This document shows, one piece after another, positions 1 through 14,400 of a stretch of 64,000 nucleotides of DNA. The notes below the pieces were generated by a model, which saw only the letters and a program-made list of their open reading frames with translations, was not told where the DNA came from and did no database searches. The stretch covers positions 50,412,359 to 50,476,358 of the forward strand of contig CM039179.1 in assembly GCA_008360975.2 (NCBI GenBank), in the 5' to 3' direction. A program made the translations under genes and the position numbers. How positions within the stretch are numbered: position 1 is the first letter of the stretch; each line of letters opens with the position of its first letter. Source of the stretch: Lichenostomus cassidix. Lineage: Eukaryota > Chordata > Aves > Passeriformes > Meliphagidae.

Positions 1-694
1 TACAGAGAGTGTTGCTATGCAAAAGTGAAGAATTTCCTCTTTCTTTAGCTTATTAATTTTAAAATAATGCTTTAGGGTTTGTTGTGATAGTTCTTTACAA
101 GGTCGTAAATATATAACTAAACAGACTGTCTAGGCTGAAAACTAATTACCATTAGAAACTGAAGCATTTGGGCCTGTTATTTCTGCAAATCAAACAACTC
201 TGAATACAATCTCCATATTAAATAAAATGTTCAGTGAACCATGAAGCTCTTCACGAATCTGGACCATGTTTTAAGAAGCCCTTTTTTAGTTGTTATATGC
301 ATGTCATTGCATGTCAAATAGTTGAAATATTAAAATATATTTATGTTGGAGGGTGGGAAGGAAAATGAAAAGATTGTGTTAAAACACAGTTTTGGAAGTT
401 TTTAAACGTTACCAGGTAGAAAGGAAATGTGGAAAAAGAAGTATATACCTTGAATTACATGTGTGCAAAAATGATGATGGGGAGACATATCTTGACCATG
501 CTGTTCTATTCCCCTGTCCTGTGGAAAGGGTAGTGAAGCTGTAATAAGGAGTATTTGTTATCTGTGTCTTAGAACTATGTGTGTCTTCACTGTATAGTGA
601 AGTTTAATATATTAGCATTTCTAAACCCTTCCCTTATATGGCTAACAATTAATAAGGTTCTTAATACTAAATATGAGCAATCTCCCCCACCACC

Positions 695-886
695 AAAAAA
701 AAAAAAAAAAAAAAAGAAAAAAGAAAAAGAAAAAGAAAAAAGAAAAAAGAAAAAAGAAAGAAAAAGAAAAAGAAAAAGGAAAAGGAAAAGAAAAAGAAAA
801 AGAAAAAGAAAAAGAAAAAGAAAAAGAAAAAGAAAAAGAAAAAGAAAAAGAAAAAGAAAAAGAAAAAGAAAAAGGAGAAGAAGAAG
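695..886 (+). repeat. Homopurine microsatellite, mainly (AAAAAG)n
   Basis: This is 192 consecutive purines on the + strand. It begins as poly-A with scattered G and becomes a regular AAAAAG hexamer array from about 750 to 875, ending in GGAGAAGAAGAAG. Open frames through it, Lys/Arg/Glu-rich on + and Leu/Phe-rich on -, are repeat artefacts. A pure polypurine tract this long can in principle form triplex (H-DNA), and its copy number is likely polymorphic. Confidence 0.95.
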
Positions 887-1954
887 CTTTTTATTTCCAG
901 AGCTGAGTTTATTTAAAGCCAATAGCCAAGGAGCAAACAACAGGTGTATACAGGGGGATGACCCTTTTATTCAAAAATTAAAAGAAAAAAATTAAGGAAA
1001 AAATAATTCACAGAAAAATAAACCACAAACATCCCATATCAGCAAAGCATGTAAGGGGTGAGGGTAGGAGTAAGATTGGGTTTTGGAATCATTCTTCAGA
1101 CTAATTGCCTGGTATGCTGCCTGTGTTTCTGTCAAAAAACATGAAAGGAAAATGCTGACTGATTATATATATTGGAATATCAAATTAGGACATACATTCT
1201 GAAATATATGGAGAGAATAAACTACACAGATAATAAGGCTGAATTTTTATCAAGGTTTTCTGGTCATGATACAAACCATGTAAGGGAGCTCAAGTATTTT
1301 TACACAGTGGCTGTCATCTGATAGTTGAGACAAAATATAACTCTATGTACAAATAAAAAGAGGAGGAAAAAAAGCAAAATGAGAAAACAGTTTTAGATAC
1401 CCACAAAGATAGCAGTGGTACAGAATTGCATGAAATGTTGTGATCATAATTCAACCCAGTCTGTTTGACCATCAAAGGCCATAATAAATTACATCTGTTG
1501 CTTTGTAGCACCTATAGTGGTTAGGAAAGTAAAACAATTTAAATGTATAACCTCTTCTTTTCACACGCTTCAGCCCACATGCCTTTATCCAAGCACAGTG
1601 ATTTGTTTGTTTGGCTTTGTTAGAGTCTAATTAAGATTGGAATTTGATGAGTGCTCATTGAATAGAATTCATTCTGGATAAAATAAAGTAGCAATACTTA
1701 TTTGTGAAGAAAAATAATTGGAGGACTGCACGGAAGGATTAGCTCCTTTGACTAAAGCCATACACTCACACTCTGGTACAGGGTTTCCAGACTGAATATT
1801 GCTTGAATCTTCAGCTGTTTCAAAATGTTTGGACAGGAAAAAGTAAGTGCTATAATTATGGGGAATGTGTGCTCTATTTATTAGCCAAGACAAGAAGTGA
1901 AATCATTGTTTAATGCAAAAACTTGACTCTTTATTAGCTATGGAGTGTTCATAA

Positions 1955-1976
1955 ACACACACACACCCCACACACC
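1955..1976 (+). repeat. Short imperfect (CA)n repeat
   Basis: An imperfect CA dinucleotide run interrupted by CCC. It is a simple repeat with no gene context. Confidence 0.8.
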
Positions 1977-4900
1977 CCTTTCTTCTTTTTCTGGTTCCCT
2001 TTTCCAAAAAACAGCTGCAGTCTCTGGGAACTGAAGGCCAGACTTTCCAAAGAGCTGACTTAAAACAACTCTTAAACAGCTTTTCAGCACCCATTAGCTC
2101 TAATCAGAGGTAGAGATCTCCTCCAAAAATATATAGGAAGTCCAAGCTAGCTCTCCAAGGTCAGAGACAGGGCAACCTCATTACTGTGTAAATTAGAGGA
2201 GCATAGCATTTTGAAACATCTCAGAGAAAAAAAACATTCAAATAAACTCCAGCTTGTGTGATAGGAAGAAAAGAGGATAGAACAAACAAACAAAAAAAAA
2301 AGCCTTGAGCAGGCAGACTGGAAGATGGCATCAGCAACTGAAGAATGCAAACAATTCCTTGATATGCTTATCTTAAAAATATACTGTGTAGATACAATGG
2401 TTACCATATTATAACACCCAGTTCTCCTCTGTTTTGACTTTCCAATCTCCCTTGTGTTTTGTAATAGATACCATCAATAAAAATTTCTCTGATTAACTGA
2501 TGAACATTTTTAACAAATGTATTGTATTGCCTGTCCTTTGGAAAACACAGTTATTTTTTTCATTGTAATTTTTCCTAAACTGCCACAAAAAGATCATTTA
2601 AAACATCAAAGTATAGTGGCAGATTTAACTTGTGAAAGCAAAAAATATGGAGATGAATCAAATGTATGCATTTATAAATTAAAATGAAGATGAATGGAAG
2701 AATAATAAGGGATTCAGGTCTCTAATTGCTTTTCAATATTCGTCTTTCAGTCTACTATTTTTAGATGGCAATTTGTTTAAGAAACACTAATGTTAGAAGT
2801 GGAAACTATAATATCCAACAGGTGATAGGTCTGGACATAAGGAGAATGAGTCTTAACTGAGTTTACTGAGTTAATCTTTCTGTTGGCATAGTAATACTTT
2901 CTATTCACTAAGGGTACAGTTTGCAAAGACATTTTTAACTGTTGGAATTTGTTTAAATATTTATTTTAATGAAATCACAATGAAAATATATTTCCTGCTT
3001 GAAACAAACCCTTTTCAGAATGCCAGGACTCACAGGAATGCACGACTGGATTTTGTGACAGCTGAAATCTGTACAGTAGATGTTTAATAAATGGAGACAT
3101 TTTATTCTAAGATTTGCAGATTAATATTTTTCCAGTGGTGACATATGTATTGGAAAAAAATCTTTTCAAAATGAGGTCACTGCTTTAAAAATGTAAGAAA
3201 CATTGTCAAATTTAAAATGCTCTTTTAGAAAAGGATTCAGTAACTGCACATTAAGAGTGCCTTAATGTCTGCGACAAGCAAAACATCTGCTTCAGCAGCG
3301 GAAATGGAAAGTTAATACTTCAGATAAGCAAAGGAGGTTTTGAAAAAGAAAAAAGGAAAAAAAAAACCCTGCCATAAACCTTACCCAAAACTCACATGAA
3401 TTCTTCTTTGATCAAGGTAGTTCAAATGGAACAAATAACTACCTCTTCCAATTAGTTTCATATCCTCTAGTCCTATTAGCTTTCTCTCCCTACCCTTTTT
3501 TTCACTAGATTTCTTGGTTTTATCTTTATTCTACCCTGGGAGGGAGAAGACTGAAACCAGTGTGTGCTGTGAGCTGGCTCCACACATCCCCACAGCAGGC
3601 TTAGAGTAGCCCTAAGGTGGTGTGTGCTCAGCTCAAAGCTGCAGTTGCCTCCAGATTCCACCTGACCTTGTGCTCTGTGATCCTGGATGTCTCTCTTGCC
3701 GTACTGCCCACCCAACACCAGCCACAAGTCCCCACTGGAGAAGACATTGAATTAGTTGGGTATGTCGTATCCTCTTTACACTGCTGCTAAGCACAGACTA
3801 GGAGGTTTTTCTGCACCCATGACTAACATGGATCTAACCTTTTGCCCCTAACCTTGCCCCAAAGTTTGTTTATGTAAAACAGAGAGTACACTTGTACCCA
3901 GACAGCCTATCTCAAAGCCGCATGAGAAAAACACTATAAATCTCGCCATTGTACTCTGTCAGTATGCTTGACAATTTTTCCTGGGTGAATGTCTTTATTT
4001 TGCTGCCTTCTGCTTTTGCTTTACTGAGACTGGGATATAGAGATGTGCAATTGTTCCTGGGCTAGCTGCAGCCAAGTCCAAGAAAACAGAAAGAGCAGCA
4101 CCATCATAAGAGTGCTCATCTAGGATATGCGGCGTTTGCTGAACCTGCATGAAATACCTTGCCAGCTGCCAGCACAAAAAAAGGTCCCACTGATCTAGTG
4201 GAAGGGAAAGAAACAAAAGACTAGGATAGAACAGTTGTATATGAAAGTATAAAATGGATATTCCCGTCTCCAATCAAGGTGATATAGGACAGGCAATATA
4301 ATTCTGACAATATGAAAACAGTAAGGTAAGAGAGAACACAGACAGAGGGAAAGTGGAGAACTGGGGGGGGAAAAAGACTTTCTAAGAAAGTCTATAACAA
4401 CTCAAAGTTTAGAGAATCAATGTATATACATGGATGAATGTAAATTTCTTTTTAGAACATTTTCATACTTCATGTTTGTCTAAATAAAACATAAAAAGGC
4501 ATGAATTTCTGCAAAATTTTTCTTCGTAATGTAAAAGCAAAGTGAAAATTCTTGTAACATTTTTCCTGTGCTTCAGCCCAGCACAAACTAGTTAAATATT
4601 AACTTGCGTCAGAGGCAGAGGAGTATCTAATTTATAGCTGTAAAGGTTATGTGATTCTAGTCACTAAAATACAAAACCAGAGCAATGATAAGACCTTTGC
4701 ATTTAAAATTATACAAATATATAACACTATAGTTAAAATGCAAGTACACATCTCACACACTATGGATCGTAAACTACAATTTCTCTTGTATTGGAAATTC
4801 ATAACATACTTTCTTTAGCTATTAGGTTTCAAAATGAGGTCATATAATGTGAAATGGATTTTTTTATACAATCAAGTGCTTAAAAGCTGTATTATATATA

Positions 4901-5434
4901 CTTCCAGATTGTTTGTTTCTTTAGAATCAATTATACTCTAAAAGTTGCTCTATGAGAAAACACTTAAACTCTTCATACACTGCATAGTGTGCTTGTTGCT
5001 ATGTAAAAATTATAATAATAAAGGTAAAAAGTCATAGCAGGTTTGAGCTAAACATTGTAAATTTTTCATGTTAACTCCCATATTAATGTGAGGCAGCTAT
5101 AGAATTTCTTCAGCAAAAACCTATTCATAGTTCTGAATAGCAATTACTGTTGTTGCTGCCATTAATGAATCAACAGAGACATCTGGGACTGGTGGTTGAC
5201 CTGCTGCCTTGAAAATTTGGAAATGGCATGGAAATAACACTTGAAAGCCATTTTGAAAGGTTTTCTACCATGTCTTCCTGTCTTCAATGGTAGGATGCAG
5301 TCTGAAAGGAAGACACTTAAATATAGTCATATCTCTGTAGGTGACTATACAGACAAGGGGAGAGAACAGCAGTACTTTGAATGCCAACAGATATTGTAAA
5401 GTCAAATGCTGCGGCTTATCTCTCCTGGTCTTTC

Positions 5435-5559
5435 TAAGGCTGGGCCAGATGGGACTCTGAGCAGCCTGATCTAGTGGAAGGTGTCCCTGCCCATGTAGGG
5501 GGATTGGAATTAGATGATTTTTAAGGTCCCTTCCAACCCAAACTATTTCATTATTCTGC
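5435..5559 (+). mobile_element. CR1 LINE 3'-terminal fragment
   Basis: The text runs through hallmark phrases of the avian CR1 3' end in the right order: CTGATCTAGTGGAAGGTGTC, CCTGCCCATG, then TTTAAGGTCCCTTCCAACCC, and finishes in a decayed form of the terminal ATTCTATG-type octamer repeat (near TTCATTATTCTG). The orientation is sense on the + strand. Only the 3' tail survives, as is typical of 5'-truncated CR1 copies; no reverse transcriptase sequence remains. It is the best single marker that the window is avian. The boundaries are approximate, and the subfamily was not determined. Confidence 0.93.
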
Positions 5560-8302
5560 ACTGGAATGTTATGAGTTTCTCATAGATCTTGTGTCAGGTG
5601 TACAAGCAACTATCCTAAACAAACTAGTAGGTAATAGATCTGTAAACTGAACAATAATTTATGTCCCAGGCTTGCTGAAGTTATAAAATCAAAACTGGGG
5701 CATGGAGCAGGCACAGAAAAGCTTTCTTGCTGAAGTTTCCTGAAGTGGATATTCTCAATGCTCCCACCGTTCTGTTGGGAACAAGACAATGGAAACTGGA
5801 CATTGAGAGCTGCAGTTTATCTTAGAGGCCAGATATCACTGACCATCTGTCATAACATAGATAGAAATGAGGAAAGGTCATAGTATACAGACAATTTCTG
5901 GAATATTTAGCAATAATTTTGGCCAGTATATGCTCAAGTAATGTCCTAATACGACTACATATTGCTTTCTGTGTGATTAAAGCAGCTGTATATCAGAAAT
6001 GTGATTGCCTGTACTTCCAGAAAAGATGTAAATCATACAGAGATTTGACTTCCTCAGCAGTCATGTGCTAGTCAACTAATTATGCTTTTAATTTTAAAAT
6101 TAGGTAAGCAAAGTGTGCAAATTTTGTTTCTCCATTTGGAATGTGGAAGTTGAGCTCAATTCCATCACCTAAGCACTAGTATATAATGACACTTCAGGTG
6201 TTGTGGAGTATCCTTTTTTGATAATCTGTGCTCTAGCAGAGTGAGAATCTCCCATGATTCAAATTTGCCAGAGCTGAGCCCGTCATCCAATTTTGTAATA
6301 CATCCATGAAATCATATTTCAAAAAGGGGCAGAAAACACTAGACAGAGAGACAAGAAAAAAGGAATGAGAGACAGCAGGGAGAGCACCAAAGTCAGAACA
6401 GGAGGTGCTGGTGTAGATACTCCCACTGCAGCCTGTGGAACACACCTGGTGGTTTGTTCAGATGGATGTTCCTGAAGGAATCACAGCCTCTGAGGAGCTC
6501 TTGCCAGTGCAGGGGAAACTGTGAGGAGGCAAGAGCAGCAGAGAGTAAGTCTTGTTTACTGATCATCCCCCTCTTGTTCCTGGGGAAGTGAAGCTGAGGT
6601 TGGGAAAGGGAGTAGGAAAGGTATTGTGTTAATGTTTATCTTGGTGTTTCCCACTATCCAAATTAATGGCTACCTTTTTTTTTTATTATTATTTTAATTG
6701 GCAATAAAATAAGTCAATTGTCCCAAGTCTGGTCTGTTTTTCCCATGACTGTAATTGGTAAGTGATCTCCCTGCCTTTATCTTGACACATGAACTTTATC
6801 ATTCTTTTTCTTACTATTTTTTCCCCACCTCCATACCAGTGGATTGTGGGAAAAATCAGGCAGCTGGATGGGTGTTTGCCTGTTAGCCAAGCTAATTCCC
6901 TCCAAAACAAAAACCGCAGTGCAGTTCTGAGGATTGCTGCAGTAGTGTTTCCAAGAGATATCAGAGATTTGTCTGCATCTGTTGTGATGACTTCTGTCAT
7001 TCTCCTAAAGAGCTTTGCACTCCCAAAGACTGTCACATACTTCCATGCTGTGCTTTAGGACATTTAGTTTCAGATAATGCATGAATTGCAGTGCAGTTCT
7101 CAGATTACTTAATGCCTTTTTTAACTGATATACATCCCTAAAAAATAAAAATTATATTTTAGGGCTGAAGGAGAAAGTACATGAGGCTCAGAGGAGACCC
7201 ATGGTCAAATGCTGTTTAGTGAGGATGTGGCCAGTCTCTTCTAGATGGGACTGAAATTAAGCAGACTAGACATGAACCACTGTATTCCAGAAGTCTGGAC
7301 ACCAAGAGTGACTACAGGAAATGCATTTTACAGTAGACACATAGAGTAATTGGAACAAAAGAATAAACATTTCAGCAGTGAACAGAGAAGGGATGATAAG
7401 TAAGCAAGAGGAGTAGTATTTATTACAACAGACAGAAAAAAAACCAAAACCAACACTAAGTGTTTGAAAACATATAGAGCAGCATACCGCATACATCAGA
7501 TTCCAAACCATAATGCTAAACAAAGTTTTGTTTAATAGTGTAATGTTCCAGTAAAGGAAGAGAGCACTGAAGGCAAAGATGACTTTGCAGCTGCTTCCAA
7601 GCTGTTAATGACAGCATACCAGAGTACAGCTCTTTTTTGGGGGATGAATGACTTCAATATTGACTTACAAAGCAAGAAACTGAGAAAAGACAATGTAAGG
7701 GGAAAACTGAGATGAGAAATCATCAGCTAAAATGATGACCTGGTGTCTGATATACTGTTCTCCAAATTTCACAGAAAAAAAAGAGACAAATTTTTCAGAA
7801 ATTAAAAGAAAAATTTGAACACAACGGCATCATCTGAAGACAGGCCATGTGTGGCTACGATGTAACAGCATGCCAGGCAGCAGGGGTCAGCGGTGACTGC
7901 AACCACTGCTCTGCCAAACTAGAAACAAAGAAAGAAAGGTACCCTCTGATTAGGAAGTGACAAAGATCAACAGTGCAAACCTGAAAACAAAAGGGTAGTA
8001 TCAGGAATTCCAACATGGCCCTAAGAATAGACTGACACTAGTGTATCTTACAAAGGAAGCTCAAAAGAAAGAAAAAAGGGAAGGGCACAGACTCAATGTG
8101 ATTCAGTTCATCTGTCACAACTGGCTCTCAGTATACTCACAGCAAAGATGGAAATGTGGTGCCTCAGTGAGTAAATGAAGAGCTAAGGAATACATGGCAT
8201 GGTGCGATAAACTGTGAAAACATTTAGTATTTTTAAGCAAGCAATGTTTAAAATGAAACAATCAAAAAGGAGGAAAATTCTCATTGCTGAAACAGAAGAG
8301 AT

Positions 8303-8314
8303 GGGGGGGGGGGG
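8303..8314 (+). repeat. Poly-G run (12 G)
   Basis: Twelve consecutive G on the + strand in otherwise AT-rich DNA. This is a homopolymer with a likely variable length. Confidence 0.9.
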
Positions 8315-10291
8315 AATCTTTAAAGGGAATAATTAACAGCATCTCCTTATCTCAAGCACAGTTTTACATATAATATCTGAAAACACAATAACTAATACCA
8401 GCCCATCAGGATTTCAGGACAAATTACAAACAAGAAGCTGACAAATAACAAAGCAGCAGGATATAAAATCATAGCAGAAAACCTAGAAGTATTTGACTCT
8501 CTTCCCTGATGAAATTGATAAATATGCCTAATGAAATCTACAAAAGCAGAAAGGAAAAGACTTTCTGAATAATAGAAATAAGGGAACATGGGTAGGATAT
8601 TGTGAAACAGTGACCTCACTGACTTCAGCAACTGGAGACAACTTGTGCTGCTCTTCAGAGCAAAAACAATTTCCAGTGTGATACAACACATCAGTAAGTA
8701 TACACAAGTTACAAAAGCAGACAAATTCTGTTTGATAAATAGAAGACTAGGTCAACTACTTTTCCCTTAAACTGCACTCTTCGTCCTCAGAATGAGTCAA
8801 CAGTACTACCAAAAAAGGTCAATAATATCCACAAAGAAAACCCCAACCACCCCCACAAAAACTAGTAAAAAAGAGCTTGAGCCAAAAAAAAAAAAATCAG
8901 CTAAACCAAAACAAATCTTTTTTTAACTGTTATGACAAAAGTTTGCATGCTGGTAGGCAAAAACATCAGAGAAAGAGAAAACCCCAATAAATGAGGTGTT
9001 TCTGATTAAATGCGGTGCTGGACTACCCTGCCTCTAGAAATATGAGTGGGAGGACCAGAAGTATGAAAACCCTGACCCAGTCAGCAAACTCTACCAGTTC
9101 ATCAGAAGGAGAAGATTTTCCTTAATCTCCACAGAGTAACAAAAAATGTATTTCTATTTAATTTTTATAACTTCAAGCTCAAACCTGCCAGAAGTATTTA
9201 AATGATACGACACAACTATGTAATTGCATTACAAAATAAAAGTTCAGTAACTATAGAATATCTACTGCTTTCTGATAAATACAACAAAAAAGGTAGATAA
9301 GAACCTGGTCAGATCCATTTTTTGTATCTAATAAATCAACATTCAAAGACCACACCTATATAAACTGAAACAGAATTACTCTTTTCAATTACCAAATATT
9401 CACCACTTTGACTTCAATGATTTCTCTGTGTGCTCAATACCACTACAAAAGGTTAGTGGCTACAACTCAGAGTGCTAAAAATTCTCTGAAACAATATACT
9501 TGAGAATCTGAAACAGTTCTGGCATTATGTTGCTTGAAGGCTCCTATTCAGCATGGAAATTTTTAAAGCTAGTCACAATTTAAAAACAAGTTTATGGACA
9601 TATTTTCTAGGTGCCAAAGCTGAATGAAGCTGAATGTAAATGTGAGGGAAAAAAAATATTTTTCTTTAGGTTCCACAAGGGGCAGTGAATCTATATCTAT
9701 GAGATCAGCAGATTGTTGTAATATGTACAAGACTTAAATATCTAAAAATATTAAAGTTGATAGAAATCTCAGAGGCAGCTTAAACTGCACACAAAGATTA
9801 CACTAAGTAGGCTTTACCACTTTAAAGTTTGTTCCTATTATGTCTGGCTAAGTATACTGCTAACTCTCAAACTGTTGAACACTTGGGAGACAATGGACAA
9901 CACTGGGGGAAGATTCCAAAGGGAATACTACATATTACTGAGACCTGCATAAGGATGAGATTGACAGGGCATCCTTCAAAGAGTAAAAATAGGGGCCCAA
10001 AAGAAGTATTCAGGTTTAAAGAAGATTATAGTTTAAGAAGGCACACTCTACTATGGATATGAAGTATTTAACATGGTATTTAATAAATGCAAAATGAAAA
10101 GAAGTTGAAATCAATATTGAACATCAGACAGAGACTAGTAACCTGGCTTTCATATCTATTTGAACAATTTCTTAGCTGGTAAAAAGGGACATTGCTTGGT
10201 TTACTCAGTAGGAGACTGGAGTTTCATAGCAGCTAGGGATTCAGGCCCTGGTACACTTTGATGTGTTTTGTTTAAATCAGAAAAAGGTTCT

Positions 10292-10417
10292 GAAAAAGAA
10301 AGAAAAAGAAAGAAAAAGAAAGAAAAAGAAAGAAAAAAAGAAAGAAAAAGAAAGAAAAAGAAAGAAAAAGAAAGAAAAAGAAAGAAAAAGAAAGAAAAAG
10401 AAAGATAAAGAAAGAGG
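10292..10417 (+). repeat. Purine minisatellite, about 10-bp unit (GAAAGAAAAA)n
   Basis: A purine array alternating GAAAG and AAAAA-type blocks, which gives a period near 10 bp. It is uninterrupted purine from 10292 to 10405, with one T at 10406. The Lys/Glu/Arg-rich frame on + and the Phe/Leu/Ser-rich frame on - are translation artefacts. It resembles the array at 695-886 in composition but has a different period. Confidence 0.93.
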
Positions 10418-11424
10418 TTTGGCTACTAGTAGGGATTTCAATGATAAAAGGATGGACATAGAGACAGAGAAATAATTGTATAGTAATTGCTCTGTAACAC
10501 TTGTTGGGCTACATACTCTTGATCTTCTGTAGCTAGTTAACAAAGAAGGCATTCCAGTAGTGATGCAATCAGAAGGCATTAGAAGCACGTAGTAAATTAC
10601 CAAAAGGCTGAAATTCCTTTAAATTAATAAATATAACACAGACACATTTATATGGTTAGTTATGGATGTTGCAATAAAAGTCTCCAAAGTTTGACCTGAT
10701 AGCTCATTTGTTATCATGGGAATGGGTTATAGGGTAGGAGCAGACTATGAGAATCAACTACTGTTTATTCATTCAACTGCAGCAAAAAAAAAAAATTTAA
10801 AACCCCTAAACTCTATGTAAACTTGAAAAACTGTAATATATTGAGTTCATGTAGACACTAATATGTTTGTGGGCATCATCATCATGAATAGGAAATGAAG
10901 AGTAGATTTCATCATTAAGACCACCTAACCAAGTCCAAGTCCATGTAACTCTTCAAAATTTGGGGTAGCTTAACTGAGAGAATTTTAAAAAATCTAGAAT
11001 TGGGTAAAAGTTCCATTACAAATACTTTGCAATGGTTGACCAGTAAAATCAGAACAATTGCCCAAGCCCTGAAAATGCATGCACTCCAGAATAGCATTAT
11101 GCATCAATAGTCAATGGGCCTGCTCTCATGCATAAAATTACTCTAGTGTATAAATTTTTCAGGACTGGGGCCAAGGAATAGAGTGCCAGACAATGGAGAC
11201 CAATGACACTTGGCAGCCATTCAGGAAAAGTACTGGGGGTAGAGGTATCAAAGCTGTGGGCAGTTGAGTAAAATTAATAAAACTATACAAATGAAAGATT
11301 AAAAAAACCAAGTATTTTAGACTTTGCACAATGCCACTCTACTTTTACAGTTTTCATGACGTTAAACTGGAAAGAAAGGGTCAAGCCAATTACAGGAATA
11401 GGAAATAAGCTGAATTTGGCTTAT

Positions 11425-11475
11425 AGGAAGAAAGAAAAAAAGGAAAGGGAAAAAAAAAGAAGAAAAGAGGAAAAA
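11425..11475 (+). repeat. Polypurine tract
   Basis: 51 consecutive purines, mixed GAAA and GGAAA units without a strict period. Low-complexity sequence. Confidence 0.85.
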
Positions 11476-14400
11476 TACATCAGAAAATCAGAAATTGTGT
11501 GTTTAGATTTGCCATAGGTTTTTTTCCAAGTCAAAGCTGATTATGACTGTTTAAAAAGAGAATGTGTTTGGTCCTTGAGGGGACATTTGAAATGTTACTT
11601 TGATTACAGCAACTAAAAGATGGTACAATAAAGAGCAAAAGTGGATACAATGGAAATGGTGAGTGATGAACTTAAGAAAAGAAGATTAAATATTAAAATA
11701 AATTGCATGCCTTAAGTGAAAGAAAAACTTGACATGCTTACAGTTCACTTGTGATAGAGGGCTGTCTCAAATCACCTAGGACTTTTTCCACGATATCAGG
11801 ATAGAAGTTATAGTTTAGGTTTTCCAAATCTCTGCACTGAATATGCATACTTCTCTTCAGTGACTGTGTAAGGACACCAGGCTCCTATCTCTGACACATA
11901 AACCATCTAAAGATAGGTTGTGTGAGTACTGTCTGGAAGCAGCTGCTGTAGAATAACTGGCAGCCTCTAGTAGTAAAGAAAAATCTAAAATAAGGCAACT
12001 TACGGGAAAAAAATCTCAAAAGAATATAACGCTTGAAAAGCATTGCTTTTCATATTTATTACATGTCTTCCAAAAGATAAAATAATACCTTTGAAACTGC
12101 AAATACAGTCTATAAAAGTACCAGGAAGACTCAATATAATAAACTAGAAGGATCCAGGTTCCATGTTTAGATGCAGGCAAGATGTGTAGTACAAGGGAAA
12201 AATACCCTTGGATATTTGTCCTGTGTTTACTTAAAGAGTTGGATAATGATAAAAAAGATTTTTAAGACACCTACCCTGAGGTAACTTTCAGACTTTAGGA
12301 CAGGTATTCAAATATGACCATGGACTGCCATTAAAAATGCAACAATTAAGCAGGGTAAGACAGTGTTTACTCCAGGGATATTACAGTGTAAATGGGCTTT
12401 TTGTCAGGGGAAAAGGATGTCATTTGACCTGTAAAGGACATCCACATAGTATGGCAGCATCTACAAGCATTTCCCCATTGAGTTAGGATCCCCAGTTTTG
12501 TCCTCTAGGCTGCATTAATTTTGGCTGTGAGAGAAGGTAAAGTGAATACCCTGCTAAGTGTCAGATCTGATTCACAGGGTAAGCAACAGGATGTGAAGAG
12601 GGCACATCAAAAGTCCACAAAGCTCCATAATCTCAGTCATTCCCTGAGCATTTATTTATGTAAATAGAGTTGGAGGCATGCCCTGAAGATCAAAAAGTAG
12701 TGCAGTGAAATTACTTGTCTTAAATGAGGCTGGGAGGTTCAACGCTATTTGACGGATTGGAGGAAAAGAGCTTACTGATTCAGATAATAGTTAAAACAAA
12801 AGCCAGCATTAATCTGATGTTTACATGGTTCAGATATGGGATACATCTCTCATACAAGCATTTCCTACAGTGGGTAAAAAAAGGAACAAGCTCTCTTTGA
12901 CCAGAACGTGTGATTAGGAAAGGCAATGTCATAGGTTTACATTCTCCCTTTCCTTCAAACTTGCTTCTGAAAAGCAGTCAGGCTTGATGTTATGAACTAG
13001 AAAAATGGACCCTTATTGATGATTTAGACCAGAAAAAAAAATCTCAAATACCTTTGCCAATCCACAGCTTTTAAAACTTACTGTCCTTAACTTTTCTACA
13101 GGTGAACAAAGCCCACCCTTCTCTTTACAGTCATGTTTAGAAGAAGCAGGCTGTATATTTAGAATCTATATATAAAATTGACTGCACATTTACAACTCTG
13201 ATCTTCACTTTCTAAACTATGTTTTAGTCGAATTTTTTGTAGTAACCCCAATATGTGTAACACATTAATTACTAGACCTACATTCTGCTTCCTTAATTTT
13301 CCAATAAAGTCAGAGGGAGGATAAATCACATTTCTGAAGGGGTTTGCCAACTCCACGCTGCAGTTCATTACATAGTAATGCAGGGTACTATATGCAAAGT
13401 GATTGTTACTGCAGAAGTATGTGTATATTTACACTTTTAAAAAAAGTAAAAAGAAAATGAGATAGAGAGAGAGAAAATCAAGATAACAAAAATTGCAGGT
13501 CATCTTCATGGATTATAAAAATGAGGCCTAAAAAATAATTAATAATGAGCAATGAACTACATCTAGTGTTGAATTCCCTGCCTCTCTCTGGACTGGCATT
13601 AGCTGCCATTAAAAATTGAGGGAAGAATTCCCAAAATAATTGCAAATAGCCACTAGAGATTCTGCACACCAGTTAAAATGTGTCTGTGGGCATGCTAACA
13701 AAGGCAATTTCTTAGCAAGCAATATGCAAGTCGCCTGGGACAGTTAATGAATCTGCTTTGTGGTAAACTTTTTAGTGCATGCTACAGAGACTTCTTAAGC
13801 ATGTTGCTCTCTGAATTATATTATTTCTATAAAGTACTTGTGACTGAAATTCATATTTCCTATTATTCAGGAGATTCCTGCAGCTCAGTTTTCACTGTGC
13901 TGCACATTTAGCTTTGGGGTGGCTTATTGCAAAACTGTTAGTTGTTATCTGCAGTTCAGAGTATTGTTTTCTGCTTTGTTTTAAAGACGGGGGTTTTCTG
14001 TTATTTTTTGCACTCTTTGGTTGGTACATAATAATTAATTTGTAGTGCCTCTCAGAGATCCAGACTGCTAAGAAGGTATTCTATTCTGTCACTTTCTGCA
14101 AATATTAAACTCCAGCTCCCCATCATCATTTACAGCCTGTCCCCTACAGAGGGCACCTTTGTCTTATTGGAATTGCTTCTGCAAAAAAGATAATCGCTGG
14201 TTATCAGAGAAATAACTGAGCCTTAAAGAGAGCTCAGACTTCTCACAGACACAAGGAACTTTTTAATTTTTTAAGTAGCCAAGTTTTGTACTGTTACTCA
14301 GCAGCAAGAAAAAATGTTTCTTTCTGCATTATTATAGTCTCCCCAAAGAAGTGAGGCGATGAACTGAGGATTGCTAGAATTTACATGAGAGGTCAATGAG

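Larger units (their letters stand above)
1..5434. other. Intergenic, gene-desert DNA
   Basis: I see no coding exon here. The stretch is AT-rich, its open frames are short and unrecognisable, and CpG is rare. It holds a long purine microsatellite and a short CA repeat, listed separately. A block at about 3740-4060 has a TATA-like element followed by a CpG-containing stretch and could be an old LTR; I could not place its ends. By established vertebrate synteny, DACH1 is flanked by large deserts rich in long-range enhancers, so this DNA may be regulatory. That is inferred from position only. Confidence 0.6.

Noticed and set aside
579..995. 138-codon Lys/Arg-rich frame and its 117-codon Leu/Phe-rich antisense frame
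   Set aside because: Both are translations of the (AAAAAG)n purine array.
6689..7058. 115-codon minus and 89-codon plus frames as a retrogene
   Set aside because: They overlap on opposite strands, with no poly-A tail, no target duplication and no recognisable parent protein.
10263..10603. Lys-rich and Phe/Leu-rich frames
   Set aside because: Translation of the purine minisatellite on each strand.
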